In this document: in pieces, positions 10,101-23,001 of the stretch
Layout: each line of letters opens with the position of its first letter
How positions within the stretch are numbered: the stretch's first letter is position 1
Made by a program: the position numbers and the translations under genes
From: Haliclystus octoradiatus
Lineage: Eukaryota; Cnidaria; Staurozoa; Stauromedusae; Haliclystidae
DNA: 64,000 nucleotides
Assembly: GCA_916610825.1 (NCBI GenBank)
Contig: OU744447.1
Span: forward strand, 27,168,561 to 27,232,560
Reading direction: 5' to 3'
Notes under the pieces: generated by a model
The model's database searches: none
Seen by the model: only the letters and a program-made list of their open reading frames with translations
What the model was told of the DNA's origin: nothing

Positions 10101-10911
10101 GATGGAAAATTGCTTTTCTAAAATTTGCGGCTTCTTGGGAATTCTGTAATGTTTCAAACGTCCTATAGTGTTCTTTTGACAAATTGGCCTAATCAATATG
10201 AATTGCGCATTGTTTCAATGCTTGTAAATGGCTTTTCTGTAATTTGCAATTTCTTCGGAAATAAGAAATATTCTAAGCAAGGCAAAGAGCTCTTTCCACA
10301 AACTGATCTCTCTATAGAGAATTGGGCACAGATTTAATCCTTCAAAACAACTATTTTGAAATTTGCAGTTTCATGGGAATTCTATAATTTTATAGCATCG
10401 CAATTTCTTCTATGGACAAAGGAGCTCCTCTATCGTGAATTGCGCATTGCTTCCAAGATGGAAAATTGCTTTTCTGAATATTGTGGCTTCTTGGGAATTC
10501 TGTAATGTTCCAAACGTCCTAGAGTGATCTTTTGACAAATTGGCCTAATCAATATGAATTGGGAATTATTTCAAAGCTTGTAAATAGCTCTTTAGAAATT
10601 TCCGGTCACTTTGCAATTATGGAATGCATCAAGCATCACAGACTGTTCTTTGGACAAACAGGCTTCATCATGATGAATTGCGCATTGTTTCAATGCGCTT
10701 AAATTTCTTCTCTGAAATTTGCGGCTTCCTTGGAATTAGGGAATGTTTAAGCATCGCAAAGTGTTGTTTCGACAAGCAGGCCTCAATATAGAGAATTGCA
10801 CATTCTTTCAATGCTTGTAAATGGCTTTTCTGTTATTTGCAATTTCTTTGGAATTAAGAAATATTCTAAGCAAGGCAAAGAGCTCTTTCGACAAACTGAC
10901 CTCTCTATAGA
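7118..10911. repeat. 3794-bp block, first copy (S-S-L-S-L-L-S-L)
   Basis: Unit starts: 7118 S, 7474 S, 7830 L, 8423 S, 8778 L, 9371 L, 9964 S, 10319 L. The S-S pair at 7118-7829 repeats at 10912-11623 with private bases kept (TTTCACTGCATG in E, AACAACAATTTGG in A, GTTCTTATGAC in B). The 8423-10911 part is made of the same elements as the 1541-bp repeats to its left. The L unit at 9371 carries a short S-type patch in its B monomer. Confidence 0.88.
9371..9963 (+). repeat. L unit with an S-type patch inside monomer B
   Basis: B of this L starts L-like (AGATTGAAAATTG, CTGAATATTG), then reads GCGGCTTC, GTTTCAAACG and CCTATAG as in S units, and then runs into an ordinary C monomer. The S-type bases span at least 9536-9574. 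This looks like a short conversion tract, or two close crossovers, between L and S units. Confidence 0.8.
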
Positions 10912-12216
10912 GAATTGGGCACAGATTTAATCCTTCAAAACAACTATTTTGAAATAAGGTGTTTCTTGAAAATTCTATAATTTTATAGCATCGCAATGTC
11001 TTCTATGGACAAAGGGGCTCCTATATCGTGAATTGCGCATTGCTTCCAAGATGGAAAATTGCTTTTCTAAAATTTGCGGCTTCTTGGGAATTCTGTAATG
11101 TTTCAAACGTCCTATAGTGTTCTTTTGACAAATTGGCCTAATCAATATGAATTGCGCATTGTTTCACTGCATGTAAATGGCTTTTCTGTAATTTGCAATT
11201 TCTTTGGAAATAAGAAATATTCTAAGCAAGGAAAAGAGCTCTTTACACAAACTGACCTCTCTATAGAGAATTGGGCACAGATTTAATCCTTCAAAACAAC
11301 AATTTGGAAATTTGCAGTTTCTTGGGAATTCTATAATTTTATAGCATCGCAATTTCTTCTATGGACAAAGGGGCTCCTCTATCGTGAATTGCGCATTGCT
11401 TCCAAGATGGAAAATTACTTTTCTGAATATTGTGGCTTCTTGGGAATTCTGTAATGTTTCAAACGTCCTATAGTGTTCTTATGACAAATTGGCCTAATCA
11501 ATATGAATTGCGCATTGTTTCAATGCTTGTAAATGGCTTTTCTGTAATTTGCAATTTCTTTGGAAATAAGAAATATTCTAAGCAAGGCAAAGAGCTCTTT
11601 CCACAAACTGACCTCTCTATAGAGAATTGGGCACAGATTTAATCCTTCAAAACAACTATTTTGAAATTTGCAGTTTCTTGGGAATTCTATAATTTTATAG
11701 CATCGCAATTTCTTCTATGGACAAAGGGACTCCTCTATCGTGAATTGCGCATTGCTTCCAAGATGGAAAATTGCTTTTCTGAATATTGTGGCTTCTCGGG
11801 AGTTCTGTAATGTTCCAAACGTCCTAAAGTGTTCTTTTGACAAATTGGCCTAATCAATATGAATTGGGAATTATTTCAAAGCTTGTAAATAGCTCTTTAG
11901 AAATTTCCGGTCACTTTGGAATTATGAAATGCATCAAGCATCACAGACTGTTCTTTGGACAAACATGCTTCATCATGATGAATTGCGCATTGTTTCAATG
12001 CGCTTAAATTTCTTCTCTTTAATTTGCGGCTTCCTTGGAATTAGGGAATGTTTAAGCATCGCAAAGTGTTGTTTCGACAAGCAGGCCTCAATATAGAGAA
12101 TTGCACATTGTTTCAATGCTTGTAAATGGCTTTTCTGTTATTTGCAATTTCTTTGGAATTAAAAAATATTCTAAGCAAGGCAAAGAGCTCTTCCGACAAA
12201 CTGACCTCTCTATAGA
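10912..12216. repeat. 3794-bp block, partial second copy (S-S-L)
   Basis: Unit starts: 10912 S, 11268 S, 11624 L. It matches 7118 onward with offset 3794 through the S-S pair and into the L. After that differences accumulate (CTTCTCGGGAG near 11802, AATTAAAAAATATTC near 12160), and the following units differ, so the copy is incomplete. Confidence 0.85.
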
Positions 12217-15200
12217 GAATTGGGCACATATTTAATCCTTCAAAACAACTATTTTGAAATTTGCTGTTTCTTGGGAATTCTATAATTTTTAGCATCGCAA
12301 TTTCTTCTATGGACAAAGGGGCTCCTCTATCGTGAATTGCCTATTGCTTCCAAGATGGAAAATTGCTTTTCTAAAATTTGCGGCTTCTTGGGAATTCTGT
12401 AATGTTTCAAACGTCCTATAGTGTTCTTTTGACAAATTGGCCTAATCAATATGAATTGCGCATTGTTTCAATGCTTGTAAATGGCTTTTCTGTAATTTGC
12501 AATTTCTTTGGAATTAAGAAATATTCTAAGCAAGGCAAAGAGCTCTTTCGACAAACTGACCTCTCTATAGAGAATTGGGCACAGATTTAATCCTTCAAAA
12601 CAACTATTTTGAAATAAGGTGTTTCTTGAAAATTCTATAATTTTATAGCATCGCAATGTCTTCAATGGACAAAGGGGCTCCTCTATCGTGAATTGCGCAT
12701 TGCTTCCAAGATGGAAAATTGCTTTTCTGAATATTGTGGCTTCTTGGGAATTCTGTAATGTTCCAAACGTCCTAGAGTGTTCTTTTGACAAATTGGCCTA
12801 ATCAATATGAATTGGGAATTATTTCAAAGCTTGTAAATAGCTCTTTAGAAATTTCCGGTCACTTTGCAATTATGGAATGCATCAAGCATCACAGACTGTT
12901 CTTTGGAGAAACAGGCTTCATTATGATGAATTGAGCATTGTTTCAATGCGCTTAAATTTCTTATCTGTAATTTGCGGCTTCCTTGGAATTAGGGAATGTT
13001 TAAGCATCGCAAAGTGTTGTTTCGACACGCAGGCCTCAATATAGAGAATTGCGCATTGTTTCAATGCTTGTAAATGGTATTTCTGTAATTTGCAATTTCT
13101 TTGGAATCAAGAAATATTCTAAGCAAGGCAAAGAGCTCTTTCGACAAACTGACCTCTCTATAGAGAATTGGGCACAGATTTAATCCTTCAAAACAACTAT
13201 TTTGAAATTTGCTGTTTCTTGGGAATTCTATAATTTTAAGCATCGCAATTTCTTCTATGGACAAAGGGGCTCCTCTATCGTGAATTGCGCATTGTTTCCA
13301 AGATGGAAAATTGCTTTTCTGAATATTGTGGCTTCTTGGGAGTTCTGTAATTTTCCAAACGTCCTAGAGTGTTCTTTTGACAAATTGGCCTAATCAATAT
13401 GAATTGGGAATTATTTCAAAGCTTGTAAATAGCTCTTTAGAAATTTCCGGTCACTTTGGAATTATGAAATGAATCAAGCATCACAGACTGTTCTTTGGAC
13501 AAACAGGCTTCATCATGATGAATTGCGCATTATTTCAATGCACTTAAATTTCTTCTCTGTAATTTGCGGCTTCGTAGGAATTAGGGAATGTTTAAGCATC
13601 GCAAAGTGTTGTTTCGACAAGCAGGCCTCAATATAGAGAATTGCACATTCTTTCAATGCTTGTAAATGGCTTTTCTGTTATTTGCAATTTCTTTGGAATT
13701 AAGAAATATTCTAAGCAAGGCAAAGAGCTCTTTCGACAAACTGACCTCTCTATAGAGAATTGGGCACAGATTTAATCCTTCAAAACAACTATTTTGAAAT
13801 AAGGTGTTTCTTGAAAATTCTATAATTTTATAGCATCGCAATGTCTTCTATGGACAAAGGGGCTCCTATATCGTGAATTGCGCATTGCTTCCAAGATGGA
13901 AAATTGCTTTTCTAAAATTTGCGGCTTCTTGGGAATTCTGTAATGTTTCAAACGTCCTATAGTGTTCTTTTGACAAATTGGCCTAATCAATATGAATTGC
14001 GCATTGTTTCAATGCATGTAAATGGCTTTTCTGTAATTTGCAATTTCTTTGGAAATAAGAAATATTCTAAGCAAGGAAAAGAGCTCTTTACACAAACTGA
14101 CCTCTCTATAGAGAATTGGGCACAGATTTAATCCTTCAAAACAACTATTTTGAAATTTGCAGTTTCTTGGGAATTCTATAATTTTATAGCATCGCAATTT
14201 CTTCTATGGACAAAGGGGCTCCTCTATCGTGAATTGCGCATTGCTTCCAAGATGGAAAATTACTTTTCTGAATATTGTGGCTTCTTGGGAATTCTGTAAT
14301 GTTTCAAACGTCCTATAGTGTTCTTATGACAAATTGGCCTAATCAATATGAATTGCGCATTGTTTCAATGCTTGTAAATGGCTTTTCTGTAATTTGCAAT
14401 TTCTTTGGAAATAAGAAATATTCTAAGCAAGGCAAAGAGCTCTTTCCACAAACTGACCTCTCTATAGAGAATTGGGCACAGATTTAATCCTTCAAAACAA
14501 CTATTTTGAAATTTGCAGTTTCTTGGGAATTCTATAATTTTATAGCATCGCAATTTCTTCAATGGACAAAGGGGCTCCTCTATCGTGAATTGCGCATTGC
14601 TTCCAAGATGGAAAATTGCTTTTCTGAATATTGTGGCTTCTTTGGAATTCTGTAATGTTCCAAACGTCCTAGAGTGTTCTTTTGACAAATTGGCCTAATC
14701 AATATGAATTGGGAATTATTTCAAAGCTTGTAAATAGCTCTTTAGAAATTTCCGGTCACTTTGCAATTATGGAATGCATCAAGCATCACAGACTGTTCTT
14801 TGGAGAAACAGGCTTCATTATGATGAATTGCACATTGTTTCAATGCGCTTAAATTTCTTATCTGTAATTTGCGGCTTCCTTGGAATTAGGGAATGTTTAA
14901 GCATCTCAAAGTGTTGTTTCGACACGCAGGCCTCAATATAGAGAATTGCGCATTGTTTCAATGCTTGTAAATGGTATTTCTGTAATTTGCAATTTCTTTG
15001 GAATCAAGAAATATTCTAAGCAAGGCAAAGAGCTCTTTCGACAAACTGACCTCTCTATAGAGAATTGGGCACAGATTTAATCCTTCAAAACAACTATTTT
15101 GAAATTTGCTGTTTCTTGGGAATTCTATAATTTTAAGCATCGCAATTTCGTCTATGGACAAAGGGGCTCCTCTATCGTGAATTGCGCATTGTTTCCAAGA

Positions 15201-15653
15201 TGGAAAATTGCTTTTCTGAATATTGTGGCTTCTTGGGAGTTCTGTAATTTTCCAAACGTCCTAGAGTGTTCTTTTGACAAATTGGCCTAATCAATATGAA
15301 TTGGGAATTATTTCAAAGCTTGTAAATAGCTCTTTAGAAATTTCCGGTCACTTTGGAATTATGAAATAAATCAAGCATCACAGACTGTTCTTTGGACAAA
15401 CAGGCTTTATCATGATGAATTGTGCATTATTTCAATGCACTTAAATTTCTTCTCTGTAATTTGCGGCTTCGTTGGAATTAGGGAATGTTTAAGCATCGCA
15501 AAGTGTTGTTTCGACAAGCAGGCCTCAATATAGAGAATTGCACATTGTTTCAATGCTTGTAAATGGCTTTTCTGTTATTTGCAATTTCTTTGGAATTAAG
15601 AAATATTCTAAGCAAGGCAAAGAGCTCTTTCGACAAACTGACCTCTCTATAGA
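12217..15653. repeat. Mixed L and S units with a partial 1897-bp L-L-S-S repeat
   Basis: Unit starts: 12217 S (hybrid E as at 599), 12572 L, 13165 L, 13757 S, 14113 S, 14469 L, 15062 L. The L-L pair at 12572 and that at 14469 are related with offset 1897: both carry TTTGGAGAAACAGGC in C, TTCTTATCTG and GACACGCAGGC in D, TAAATGGTATTTC in E, and the next L has GGGAGTTCTGTAATTTTCC in B. The S-S pair 13757-14468 resembles those at 7118 and 10912. Confidence 0.85.
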
Positions 15654-18600
15654 GAATTGGGCACAGATTTAATCCTTCAAAACAACTATTTTGAAATTTG
15701 CTGCTTCTTGGGAATTCTATAATTTTATAGCATCGCAATGTCTTCTATGGACAAAGGAGCTCCTCTATCGTGAATTGCGCGTTGCTTCCAAGATGGAAAA
15801 TTGCTTTTCTAAAATTTGCGGCTTCTTGGGAATTCTTTAATGTTTCAAACGTCCTATAGTGTTCTTTTGACAAATTGGCCTAATCAATATGAATTGTGCA
15901 TTGTTTCAATGCTTGTAAATGGCTTTTCTGTAATTTGCAATTTCTTTGGAAATAAGAAATATTCTAAGCAAGGAAAAGAGCTCTTTCCACAAACTGACCT
16001 CTCTATAGAGAATTGGGCACAGATTTAATCCTTCAAAACAGCTATTTTGAAATTTGCAGTTTCTTGGGAATTCTATAATTTTATAGCCTCGCAATTTCTT
16101 CTATGGACAAAGGGGCTCCTATATCGTGAATTGCGCATTGCTTCCAAGATGGAAAATTGCTTTTCTGAATATTGTGGCTTCTTGGGAATTCTGTAATGTT
16201 CCAAACGTCCAAGAGTGTTCTTTTGACAAATTGGCCTAATCAATTTGAATTGGGAATTGTTTCAATGTTTGTAAATAGCTCTTTAGAAATTCCCGATCAC
16301 TTTGTAATTATGAAATGCATCAAGCATCACAGACTGTTCTTTGGAAAAAGAGGCTTCATCATGATTAATTGCGCATTGTTTCAATGCTTGTAAATTTCTT
16401 ATCTGTAATTTGCGGCTTCCTTGGAATTAGGGAATGTTTAAGCATCGCAAAGTGTTGTTTAGACACGCAGGCCTCAATATAGAGAATTGCGCATTGTTTC
16501 AATGCTTGTAAATGGTATTTCTGTAATTTGCAATTTCTTTGGAATCAAGAAATATTCTAAGCAAGGCAAAGAGCTCTTTCGACAAACTGACCTCTCTATA
16601 GAGAATTGGGCACAGATTTAATCCTTCAAAACAACTATTTTGAAATTTGCTGTTTCTTGGGAATTCTATAATTTTAAGCATCGCAATTTCTTCTATGGAC
16701 AAAGGGGCTCCTCTATCGTGAATTGCGCATTGTTTCCAAGATGGAAAATTGCTTTTCTGAATATTGTGGCTTCTTGGGAGTTCTGTAATTTTCCAAACGT
16801 CCTAGAGTGTTCTTTTGACAAATTGGCATAATCAATATGAATTGGGAATTATTTCAAAGCTTGTAAATAGCTCTTTAGAAATTTCCGGTCACTTTGGAAT
16901 TATGAAATGAATCAAGCATCACAGACTGTTCTTTGGACAAACAGGCTTCATCATGATGAATTGCGCATTATTTCAATGCACTTAAATTTCTTCTCTGTAA
17001 TGTGCGGCTTCCTTGGAATTAGGGAATGTTTAAGCATCGCAAAGTGTTGTTTCGACCAGCAGGCCTCAATATAGAGAATTGCGCATTGTTTCAATGCTTG
17101 TAAATGGTATTTCTGTAATTTACAATTTCTTTGGAATCAAGAAATATTCTAAGCAAGGCAAAGAGCTCTTTCGACAAACTGACCTCTCTATAGAGAATTG
17201 GGCACAGATTTAATCCTTCAAAACAACTATTTTGAAATTTGCTGTTTCTTGGGAATTCTATTATTTTAAGCATCGCAATTTCTTCTATGGACAAAGGGGC
17301 TCCTCTATCGTGAATTGCGCATTGTTTCCAAGATGGAAAATTGCTTTTCTGAATATTGTGGCTTCTTGGGAGTTCTGTAATTTTCCAAACGTCCTAGAGT
17401 GTTCTTTTGACAAATTGGCCTAATCAATATGAATTGGGAATTATTTCAAAGCTTGTAAATAGCTCTTTAGAAATTTCCGGTCACTTTGGAATTATGAAAT
17501 GAATCAAGCATCACAGACTGTTCTTTGGACAAACAGGCTTTATCATGATGAATTGCGCATTATTTCAATGCACTTAAATTTCTTCTCTGTAATTTGCGGC
17601 TTCGTTGGAATTAGGGAATGTTTAAGCATCGCAAAGTGTTGTTTCGACAAGCAGGCCTCAATATAGAGAATTGCACATTGTTTCAATGCTTGTAAATGGC
17701 TTTTCTGTTATTTGCAATTTCTTTGGAATTAAGAAATATTCTAAGCAAGGCAAAGAGCTCTTTCGACAAACTGACCTCTCTATAGAGAATTGGGCACAGA
17801 TTTAATCCTTCAAAACAACTATTTTGAAATTTGCTGCTTCTTGGGAATTCTATAATTTTATAGCATCGCAATGTCTTCTATGGACAAAGGAGCTCCTCTA
17901 TCGTGAATTGCGCGTTGCTTCCAAGATGGAAAATTGCTTTTCTAAAATTTGCGGCTTCTTGGGAATTCTTTAATGTTTCAAACGTCCTATAGTGTTCTTT
18001 TGACAAATTGGCCTAATCAATATGAATTGTGCATTGTTTCAATGCTTGTAAATGGCTTTTCTGTAATTTGCAATTTCTTTGGAAATAAGAAATATTCTAA
18101 GCAAGGAAAAGAGCTCTTTCCACAAACTGACCTCTCTATAGAGAATTGGGCACAGATTTAATCCTTCAAAACAGCTATTTTGAAATTTGCAGTTTCTTGG
18201 GAATTCTATAATTTTATAGCCTCGCAATTTCTTCTATGGACAAAGGGGCTCCTATATCGTGAATTGCGCATTGCTTCCAAGATGGAAAATTGCTTTTCTG
18301 AATATTGTGGCTTCTTGGGAATTCTGTAATGTTCCAAACGTCCAAGAGTGTTCTTTTGACAAATTGGCCTAATCAATTTGAATTGGGAATTGTTTCAATG
18401 TTTGTAAATAGCTCTTTAGAAATTCCCGATCACTTTGTAATTATGAAATGCATCAAGCATCACAGACTGTTCTTTGGAAAAAGAGGCTTCATCATGATTA
18501 ATTGCGCATTGTTTCAATGCTTGTAAATTTCTTATCTGTAATTTGCGGCTTCCTTGGAATTAGGGAATGTTTAAGCATCGCAAAGTGTTGTTTCGACACG

Positions 18601-19327
18601 CAGGCCTCAATATAGAGAATTGCGCATTGTTTCAATGCTTGTAAATGGTATTTCTGTAATTTGCAATTTCTTTGGAATCAAGAAATATTCTAAGCAAGGC
18701 AAAGAGCTCTTTCGACAAACTGACCTCTCTATAGAGAATTGGGCACAGATTTAATCCTTCAAAACAACTATTTTGAAATTTGCTGTTTCTTGGGAATTCT
18801 ATTATTTTAAGCATCGCAATTTCTTCTATGGACAAAGGGGCTCCTCTATCGTGAATTGCGCATTGTTTCCAAGATGGAAAATTGCTTTTCTGAATATTGT
18901 GGCTTCTTGGGAGTTCTGTAATTTTCCAAACGTCCTAGAGTGTTCTTTTGACAAATTGGCCTAATCAATATGAATTGGGAATTATTTCAAAGCTTGTAAA
19001 TAGCTCTTTAGAAATTTCCGGTCACTTTGGAATTATGAAATGAATCAAGCATCACAGACTGTTCTTTGGACAAACAGGCTTTATCATGATGAATTGCGCA
19101 TTATTTCAATGCACTTAAATTTCTTCTCTGTAATTTGCGGCTTCGTTGGAATTAGGGAATGTTTAAGCATCGCAAAGTGTTGTTTCGACAAGCAGGCCTC
19201 AATATAGAGAATTGCACATTGTTTCAATGCTTGTAAATGGCTTTTCTGTTATTTGCAATTTCTTTGGAATTAAGAAATATTCTAAGCAAGGCAAAGAGCT
19301 CTTTCGACAAACTGACCTCTCTATAGA
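15654..19327. repeat. 3674-bp block, copy 1 (S-L-L-L-S-L-L)
   Basis: Unit starts: 15654 S, 16010 L, 16603 L, 17195 L, 17787 S, 18143 L, 18736 L. It is a 2133-bp S-L-L-L followed by a 1541-bp S-L-L that is the same block with one L missing. Shared marks: S units with GCGCGTTGCTTCC and GAATTCTTTAATG; the first L with ATTCCCGATCAC in C; later L units with GGGAGTTCTGTAATTTTCC in B. A private TTTAGACACGC lies near 16459. Confidence 0.92.
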
Positions 19328-22300
19328 GAATTGGGCACAGATTTAATCCTTCAAAACAACTATTTTGAAATTTGCTGCTTCTTGGGAATTCTATAATTTT
19401 ATAGCATCGCAATGTCTTCTATGGACAAAGGAGCTCCTCTATCGTGAATTGCGCGTTGCTTCCAAGATGGAAAATTGCTTTTCTAAAATTTGCGGCTTCT
19501 TGGGAATTCTTTAATGTTTCAAACGTCCTATAGTGTTCTTTTGACAAATTGGCCTAATCAATATGAATTGTGCATTGTTTCAATGCTTGTAAATGGCTTT
19601 TCTGTAATTTGCAATTTCTTTGGAAATAAGAAATATTCTAAGCAAGGAAAAGAGCTCTTTCCACAAACTGACCTCTCTATAGAGAATTGGGCACAGATTT
19701 AATCCTTCAAAACAGCTATTTTGAAATTTGCAGTTTCTTGGGAATTCTATAATTTTATAGCCTCGCAATTTCTTCTATGGACAAAGGGGCTCCTATATCG
19801 TGAATTGCGCATTGCTTCCAAGATGGAAAATTGCTTTTCTGAATATTGTGGCTTCTTGGGAATTCTGTAATGTTCCAAACGTCCAAGAGTGTTCTTTTGA
19901 CAAATTGGCCTAATCAATTTGAATTGGGAATTGTTTCAATGTTTGTAAATAGCTCTTTAGAAATTCCCGATCACTTTGTAATTATGAAATGCATCAAGCA
20001 TCACAGACTGTTCTTTGGAAAAAGAGGCTTCATCATGATTAATTGCGCATTGTTTCAATGCTTGTAAATTTCTTATCTGTAATTTGCGGCTTCCTTGGAA
20101 TTAGGGAATGTTTAAGCATCGCAAAGTGTTGTTTCGACACGCAGGCCTCAATATAGAGAATTGCGCATTGTTTCAATGCTTGTAAATGGTATTTCTGTAA
20201 TTTGCAATTTCTTTGGAATCAAGAAATATTCTAAGCAAGGCAAAGAGCTCTTTCGACAAACTGACCTCTCTATAGAGAATTGGGCACAGATTTAATCCTT
20301 CAAAACAACTATTTTGAAATTTGCTGTTTCTTGGGAATTCTATAATTTTAAGCATCGCAATTTCTTCTATGGACAAAGGGGCTCCTCTATCGTGAATTGC
20401 GCATTGTTTCCAAGATGGAAAATTGCTTTTCTGAATATTGTGGCTTCTTGGGAGTTCTGTAATTTTCCAAACGTCCTAGAGTGTTCTTTTGACAAATTGG
20501 CATAATCAATATGAATTGGGAATTATTTCAAAGCTTGTAAATAGCTCTTTAGAAATTTCCGGTCACTTTGGAATTATGAAATGAATCAAGCATCACAGAC
20601 TGTTCTTTGGACAAACAGGCTTCATCATGATGAATTGCGCATTATTTCAATGCACTTAAATTTCTTCTCTGTAATGTGCGGCTTCCTTGGAATTAGGGAA
20701 TGTTTAAGCATCGCAAAGTGTTGTTTCGACCAGCAGGCCTCAATATAGAGAATTGCGCATTGTTTCAATGCTTGTAAATGGTATTTCTGTAATTTACAAT
20801 TTCTTTGGAATCAAGAAATATTCTAAGCAAGGCAAAGAGCTCTTTCGACAAACTGACCTCTCTATAGAGAATTGGGCACAGATTTAATCCTTCAAAACAA
20901 CTATTTTGAAATTTGCTGTTTCTTGGGAATTCTATTATTTTAAGCATCGCAATTTCTTCTATGGACAAAGGGGCTCCTCTATCGTGAATTGCGCATTGTT
21001 TCCAAGATGGAAAATTGCTTTTCTGAATATTGTGGCTTCTTGGGAGTTCTGTAATTTTCCAAACGTCCTAGAGTGTTCTTTTGACAAATTGGCCTAATCA
21101 ATATGAATTGGGAATTATTTCAAAGCTTGTAAATAGCTCTTTAGAAATTTCCGGTCACTTTGGAATTATGAAATGAATCAAGCATCACAGACTGTTCTTT
21201 GGACAAACAGGCTTTATCATGATGAATTGCGCATTATTTCAATGCACTTAAATTTCTTCTCTGTAATTTGCGGCTTCGTTGGAATTAGGGAATGTTTAAG
21301 CATCGCAAAGTGTTGTTTCGACAAGCAGGCCTCAATATAGAGAATTGCACATTGTTTCAATGCTTGTAAATGGCTTTTCTGTTATTTGCAATTTCTTTGG
21401 AATTAAGAAATATTCTAAGCAAGGCAAAGAGCTCTTTCGACAAACTGACCTCTCTATAGAGAATTGGGCACAGATTTAATCCTTCAAAACAACTATTTTG
21501 AAATTTGCTGCTTCTTGGGAATTCTATAATTTTATAGCATCGCAATGTCTTCTATGGACAAAGGAGCTCCTCTATCGTGAATTGCGCGTTGCTTCCAAGA
21601 TGGAAAATTGCTTTTCTAAAATTTGCGGCTTCTTGGGAATTCTTTAATGTTTCAAACGTCCTATAGTGTTCTTTTGACAAATTGGCCTAATCAATATGAA
21701 TTGTGCATTGTTTCAATGCTTGTAAATGGCTTTTCTGTAATTTGCAATTTCTTTGGAAATAAGAAATATTCTAAGCAAGGAAAAGAGCTCTTTCCACAAA
21801 CTGACCTCTCTATAGAGAATTGGGCACAGATTTAATCCTTCAAAACAGCTATTTTGAAATTTGCAGTTTCTTGGGAATTCTATAATTTTATAGCCTCGCA
21901 ATTTCTTCTATGGACAAAGGGGCTCCTATATCGTGAATTGCGCATTGCTTCCAAGATGGAAAATTGCTTTTCTGAATATTGTGGCTTCTTGGGAATTCTG
22001 TAATGTTCCAAACGTCCAAGAGTGTTCTTTTGACAAATTGGCCTAATCAATTTGAATTGGGAATTGTTTCAATGTTTGTAAATAGCTCTTTAGAAATTCC
22101 CGATCACTTTGTAATTATGAAATGCATCAAGCATCACAGACTGTTCTTTGGAAAAAGAGGCTTCATCATGATTAATTGCGCATTGTTTCAATGCTTGTAA
22201 ATTTCTTATCTGTAATTTGCGGCTTCCTTGGAATTAGGGAATGTTTAAGCATCGCAAAGTGTTGTTTCGACACGCAGGCCTCAATATAGAGAATTGCGCA

Positions 22301-23001
22301 TTGTTTCAATGCTTGTAAATGGTATTTCTGTAATTTGCAATTTCTTTGGAATCAAGAAATATTCTAAGCAAGGCAAAGAGCTCTTTCGACAAACTGACCT
22401 CTCTATAGAGAATTGGGCACAGATTTAATCCTTCAAAACAACTATTTTGAAATTTGCTGTTTCTTGGGAATTCTATTATTTTAAGCATCGCAATTTCTTC
22501 TATGGACAAAGGGGCTCCTCTATCGTGAATTGCGCATTGTTTCCAAGATGGAAAATTGCTTTTCTGAATATTGTGGCTTCTTGGGAGTTCTGTAATTTTC
22601 CAAACGTCCTAGAGTGTTCTTTTGACAAATTGGCCTAATCAATATGAATTGGGAATTATTTCAAAGCTTGTAAATAGCTCTTTAGAAATTTCCGGTCACT
22701 TTGGAATTATGAAATGAATCAAGCATCACAGACTGTTCTTTGGACAAACAGGCTTTATCATGATGAATTGCGCATTATTTCAATGCACTTAAATTTCTTC
22801 TCTGTAATTTGCGGCTTCGTTGGAATTAGGGAATGTTTAAGCATCGCAAAGTGTTGTTTCGACAAGCAGGCCTCAATATAGAGAATTGCACATTGTTTCA
22901 ATGCTTGTAAATGGCTTTTCTGTTATTTGCAATTTCTTTGGAATTAAGAAATATTCTAAGCAAGGCAAAGAGCTCTTTCGACAAACTGACCTCTCTATAG
23001 A
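19328..23001. repeat. 3674-bp block, copy 2 (S-L-L-L-S-L-L)
   Basis: Unit starts: 19328 S, 19684 L, 20277 L, 20869 L, 21461 S, 21817 L, 22410 L. It aligns with copy 1 at offset 3674, including the rare TTGGCATAATC at 16823 and 20497, AATGTGCGGC and CGACCAGCAGG in the same L units, and AATTTACAATTTC in the following E. The copies look nearly identical by eye, which implies a recent block duplication. Confidence 0.92.

Noticed and set aside
12468-12791. A 107-codon minus-strand open frame, recurring at 14365, 26099, 29302, 41028 and 53590
   Set aside because: It spans B, A and E satellite monomers, has no domain, and exists only in copies where single-base variants happen to leave the frame open. 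It is a repeat by-product, not a gene.
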